A stretch of DNA of 7,740 nt from Synechococcaceae bacterium WBB_10_009 (GTDB lineage: Bacteria; Cyanobacteriota; Cyanobacteriia; PCC-6307; Cyanobiaceae): NCBI GenBank assembly GCA_010030955.1, contig RHBP01000078.1:1-7740 (forward strand). Direction: 5' to 3'. The notes under the pieces are model-generated. The model made no database searches, had not been told where the DNA came from, and worked only from the letters and a program-made list of their open reading frames with translations. Positions 5,566-7,740 of this stretch are shown here, one piece after another. Positions within the stretch are counted from its first letter, which is position 1. Each line of letters begins with the position of its first letter. Position numbers and translations under genes: made by a program.

Positions 5566-7641
5566 GTGGCTCGCGCCTATCCCCTAGAACGCGTCAGAAA
5601 TATTGGTATCGCGGCACACATCGACGCCGGCAAAACCACCACCACGGAACGGATCCTGTTCTATTCCGGGGTGGTGCACAAAATCGGTGAGGTGCACGAC
5701 GGCGCCGCCGTGACCGACTGGATGGCCCAGGAGCGCGAGCGGGGCATCACGATCACCGCGGCCGCCATCTCCACCAGCTGGCGCGACCACCGCATCAACA
5801 TCATCGATACCCCCGGCCACGTGGACTTCACCATCGAGGTGGAGCGCTCCATGCGGGTGCTGGACGGTGTGATCGCCGTGTTCTGTGCCGTGGGTGGTGT
5901 GCAGCCCCAGTCGGAAACCGTGTGGCGCCAGGCCGACCGCTACAACGTGCCGCGCATGGTGTTCGTCAACAAGATGGACCGCACCGGCGCCGACTTCCTC
6001 AAGGTCTACGGCCAGATCAAAGACCGCCTCAAGGCCAACGCCGCCCCGATCCAACTGCCGATCGGCGCCGAGGGCGAGCTCAGCGGCATCATCGACCTGG
6101 TGAAAAACCGCGCCTTCATCTACAAAGATGAGCTCGGCAAGGACATCGAAGAAACCGAGATCCCCGCTTCCATGGCCGATGAGGCCGCCGAGTGGCGCGC
6201 CAAGCTGATGGAAACCATCGCTGAAACCGATGAAGAGCTGATCGAGCAGTTCCTGGAAACCGGTGAACTGAGCGAGGAGCAGCTGCGCAAGGGCATTCGC
6301 GAGGGTGTTCTCAAGAATGGCCTGGTGCCGATGTTGTGCGGTTCCGCCTTCAAGAACAAAGGTGTGCAGCTGCTGCTGGATGCGGTGGTGGACTACCTCC
6401 CCGCTCCGGTGGATGTGCCCCCGATCCAGGGTGTGCTGCCCAACGGCGAGGAGGCCGTGCGGCCCGCCGACGACAACGCCCCCTTCAGCGCCCTGGCGTT
6501 CAAGGTGATGGCCGACCCCTTCGGCAAGCTCACCTTCGTGCGCATCTACTCGGGCGTGCTGCAGAAGGGCAGCTACGTGCTCAACTCCACCAAGGACAAG
6601 AAGGAGCGCATCTCCCGCCTGATCGTGCTCAAGGCCGACGATCGCGAAGAGGTGGATGAGCTGCGGGCCGGCGACCTGGGCGCCGTGCTGGGTCTGAAGG
6701 ACACCACCACCGGCGACACCCTGTGCGTCGATGCTGATCCGATCATTCTGGAATCGCTCTTCATCCCCGAGCCCGTGATCTCGGTGGCCGTGGAGCCCAA
6801 GACCAAGGGCGACATGGAGAAACTCTCCAAGGCGCTGCAATCGCTGTCTGAAGAAGACCCCACCTTCCGGGTTCGCACGGATCCGGAAACCAGCCAAACC
6901 GTGATCGCCGGCATGGGCGAGCTCCACCTGGAAATCCTGGTGGACCGCATGCTGCGGGAGTTCAAGGTGGAAGCCAACATCGGTGCGCCTCAGGTGTCCT
7001 ACCGCGAAACCATTCGCGGCAGTGCCAAGGGTGAGGGCAAGTTCGCCCGTCAGACCGGTGGCAAGGGCCAATACGGCCACGTGGTGATCGAAATGGAGCC
7101 CGGCGAGCCGGGTTCAGGGTTCGAATTCGTCAACAAAATTGTTGGCGGTATCGTGCCCAAGGAGTACATCGGCCCGGCGGAAGCCGGCATGAAAGAAACC
7201 TGCCAATCCGGCGTGATTGCAGGGTTCCCCATGATCGATGTCAAGGTCACCATGGTGGACGGGTCCTACCATGATGTGGACTCCTCGGAGATGGCGTTCA
7301 AGATCGCCGGCTCCATGGCCTTCAAAGACGGCGTCAAGAAGTGCAATCCTGTGCTGCTTGAGCCGATGATGAAGGTGGAGGTCGAGGTGCCCGAGGATTA
7401 CCTCGGATCCATCATCGGCGACCTCTCCTCCCGGCGCGGCCAGGTTGAGGGTCAGTCCGTCGAAGATGGACAATCCAAGGTTCAATCCAAGGTCCCTCTG
7501 GCCGAGATGTTCGGCTACGCCACCCAGCTCCGATCCATGACCCAGGGTCGGGGTATCTTCTCGATGGAGTTCAGCCATTACGAGGAAGTTCCTCGTAATG
7601 TGGCAGAAGCCATCATTTCAAAGAATCAGGGTAATTCCTGA
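5566..7641 (+). CDS. fusA: Translation elongation factor G
   Basis: EF-G is the cytosolic GTPase that drives tRNA-mRNA translocation and, with ribosome recycling factor, splits ribosomes after termination. The 691-residue length is typical of cyanobacterial EF-G. GTPase motifs are all present: AHIDAGKTT (17-25, P-loop), RGITI (59-63, switch I), DTPGH (81-85), NKMD (135-138) and GSAFK (259-263). Domain II follows from about 290, and domains III-V run to the C-terminus with the family signatures GMGELHLEI and VPLAEMFGYATQLRS. Translation starts at GTG 5566, fixed by the Shine-Dalgarno at 5553-5556 and the family N-terminus. The first codons are AT-richer (CTA, AGA, AAT, ATT), which favours an open initiation site. 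The last 200 bases are also less GC-rich and include an in-frame QSKVQSKV repeat at 7471-7494. It ends 42 bp before tuf. Confidence 0.99.
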   Translation: MARAYPLERVRNIGIAAHIDAGKTTTTERILFYSGVVHKIGEVHDGAAVTDWMAQERERGITITAAAISTSWRDHRINIIDTPGHVDFTIEVERSMRVLDGVIAVFCAVGGVQPQSETVWRQADRYNVPRMVFVNKMDRTGADFLKVYGQIKDRLKANAAPIQLPIGAEGELSGIIDLVKNRAFIYKDELGKDIEETEIPASMADEAAEWRAKLMETIAETDEELIEQFLETGELSEEQLRKGIREGVLKNGLVPMLCGSAFKNKGVQLLLDAVVDYLPAPVDVPPIQGVLPNGEEAVRPADDNAPFSALAFKVMADPFGKLTFVRIYSGVLQKGSYVLNSTKDKKERISRLIVLKADDREEVDELRAGDLGAVLGLKDTTTGDTLCVDADPIILESLFIPEPVISVAVEPKTKGDMEKLSKALQSLSEEDPTFRVRTDPETSQTVIAGMGELHLEILVDRMLREFKVEANIGAPQVSYRETIRGSAKGEGKFARQTGGKGQYGHVVIEMEPGEPGSGFEFVNKIVGGIVPKEYIGPAEAGMKETCQSGVIAGFPMIDVKVTMVDGSYHDVDSSEMAFKIAGSMAFKDGVKKCNPVLLEPMMKVEVEVPEDYLGSIIGDLSSRRGQVEGQSVEDGQSKVQSKVPLAEMFGYATQLRSMTQGRGIFSMEFSHYEEVPRNVAEAIISKNQGNS
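7471..7494 (+). repeat. 12-bp in-frame tandem repeat near the fusA 3' end
   Basis: CAATCCAAGGT occurs at 7471-7481 and 7483-7493, with a 12-base period, so four codons (Gln-Ser-Lys-Val) are read twice. The repeat falls in the domain V segment just before PLAEMFGY. It is in frame and does not disturb the protein. Confidence 0.8.
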
Positions 7642-7683
7642 TCTTTAACGCAGTACCACTTACCCACCCGATTCTTTTTCATC
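7642..7683 (+). other. fusA-tuf spacer
   Basis: This 42-bp spacer is AT-richer than the surroundings and has a pyrimidine tract (ATTCTTTTTC) just before tuf. There is no Shine-Dalgarno, no hairpin and no clear promoter, so tuf is most simply read as the next gene of the same transcript. Confidence 0.5.
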
Positions 7684-7740
7684 ATGGCTCGCGAGAAGTT
7701 CGAAAGGAACAAACCCCACGTCAACATTGGCACCATCGGC
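7684..7740 (+). CDS. tuf: Translation elongation factor Tu, first 19 codons; cut by window end
   Basis: EF-Tu carries aminoacyl-tRNA to the ribosomal A site as a GTP complex. Only [19 protein letters not shown] is visible, which is the characteristic EF-Tu N-terminus leading into the P-loop (GHVDHGKT) expected just beyond the edge. The ATG at 7684 follows fusA by 42 bp in the standard str operon order. The rest of the gene is outside the window, so its integrity cannot be judged. Confidence 0.97.

Noticed and set aside
5584..7080. A 498-codon minus-strand open frame opposite fusA
   Set aside because: It lies in the complementary frame of EF-G, where high GC at third positions suppresses antisense stops; the translation is His/Gly-rich with no domain.
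1..7740. HIP1 octamers (GCGATCGC), mobile elements, CRISPR arrays, tRNA or rRNA genes
   Set aside because: No exact HIP1 octamer was found by eye, and no transposase, spaced repeat array or structured RNA gene was seen; the window is a housekeeping locus.

Overview
The window is GC-rich and carries the start of the str ribosomal operon (rpsL-rpsG-fusA-tuf) with a glutamate synthase gene facing away from it upstream. The glutamate synthase, the 691-residue EF-G, the S12 and S7 sequences and this gene order all point to a cyanobacterium. Most likely it is a high-GC picocyanobacterium of the Cyanobium/Synechococcus group. That placement rests on recognising protein families and gene order, not on a database search.

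Layout. Positions 1-2068 (minus strand) hold the first 689 codons of glutamate synthase; its 3' end lies outside the window. Positions 2069-2317 are a 249-bp divergent spacer with a possible 35-codon small ORF and short inverted repeats. Positions 2318-4069 (plus) encode a 583-residue protein ending in a phosphodiester-glycosidase (NAGPA/DUF2233-type) domain. After a 36-bp gap, 4106-4474 encodes a divergent A-type (IscA/HesB-like) iron-sulfur carrier. An 88-bp leader with two inverted repeats precedes rpsL (4563-4937), followed by rpsG (4983-5453), a 112-bp spacer with two strong hairpins and a T-run, fusA (5566-7641, GTG start), and the first 19 codons of tuf (7684-7740). No stretch over 300 bases lacks a gene.

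Function. The glutamate synthase supplies glutamate in the GS-GOGAT cycle. The str genes supply two small-subunit proteins and the two elongation GTPases. The glycosidase-domain protein and the IscA-like protein have no known link to translation; they may simply be lineage-conserved neighbours, or the IscA-like protein may serve the Fe-S cluster needs of glutamate synthase (inference). The region looks like an ordinary housekeeping locus. The most notable signals are a GGTCGG/CCGAC stem found in both the rpsL leader and the rpsG-fusA spacer, the divergent IscA-like protein, and the composite architecture of the glycosidase-domain protein.
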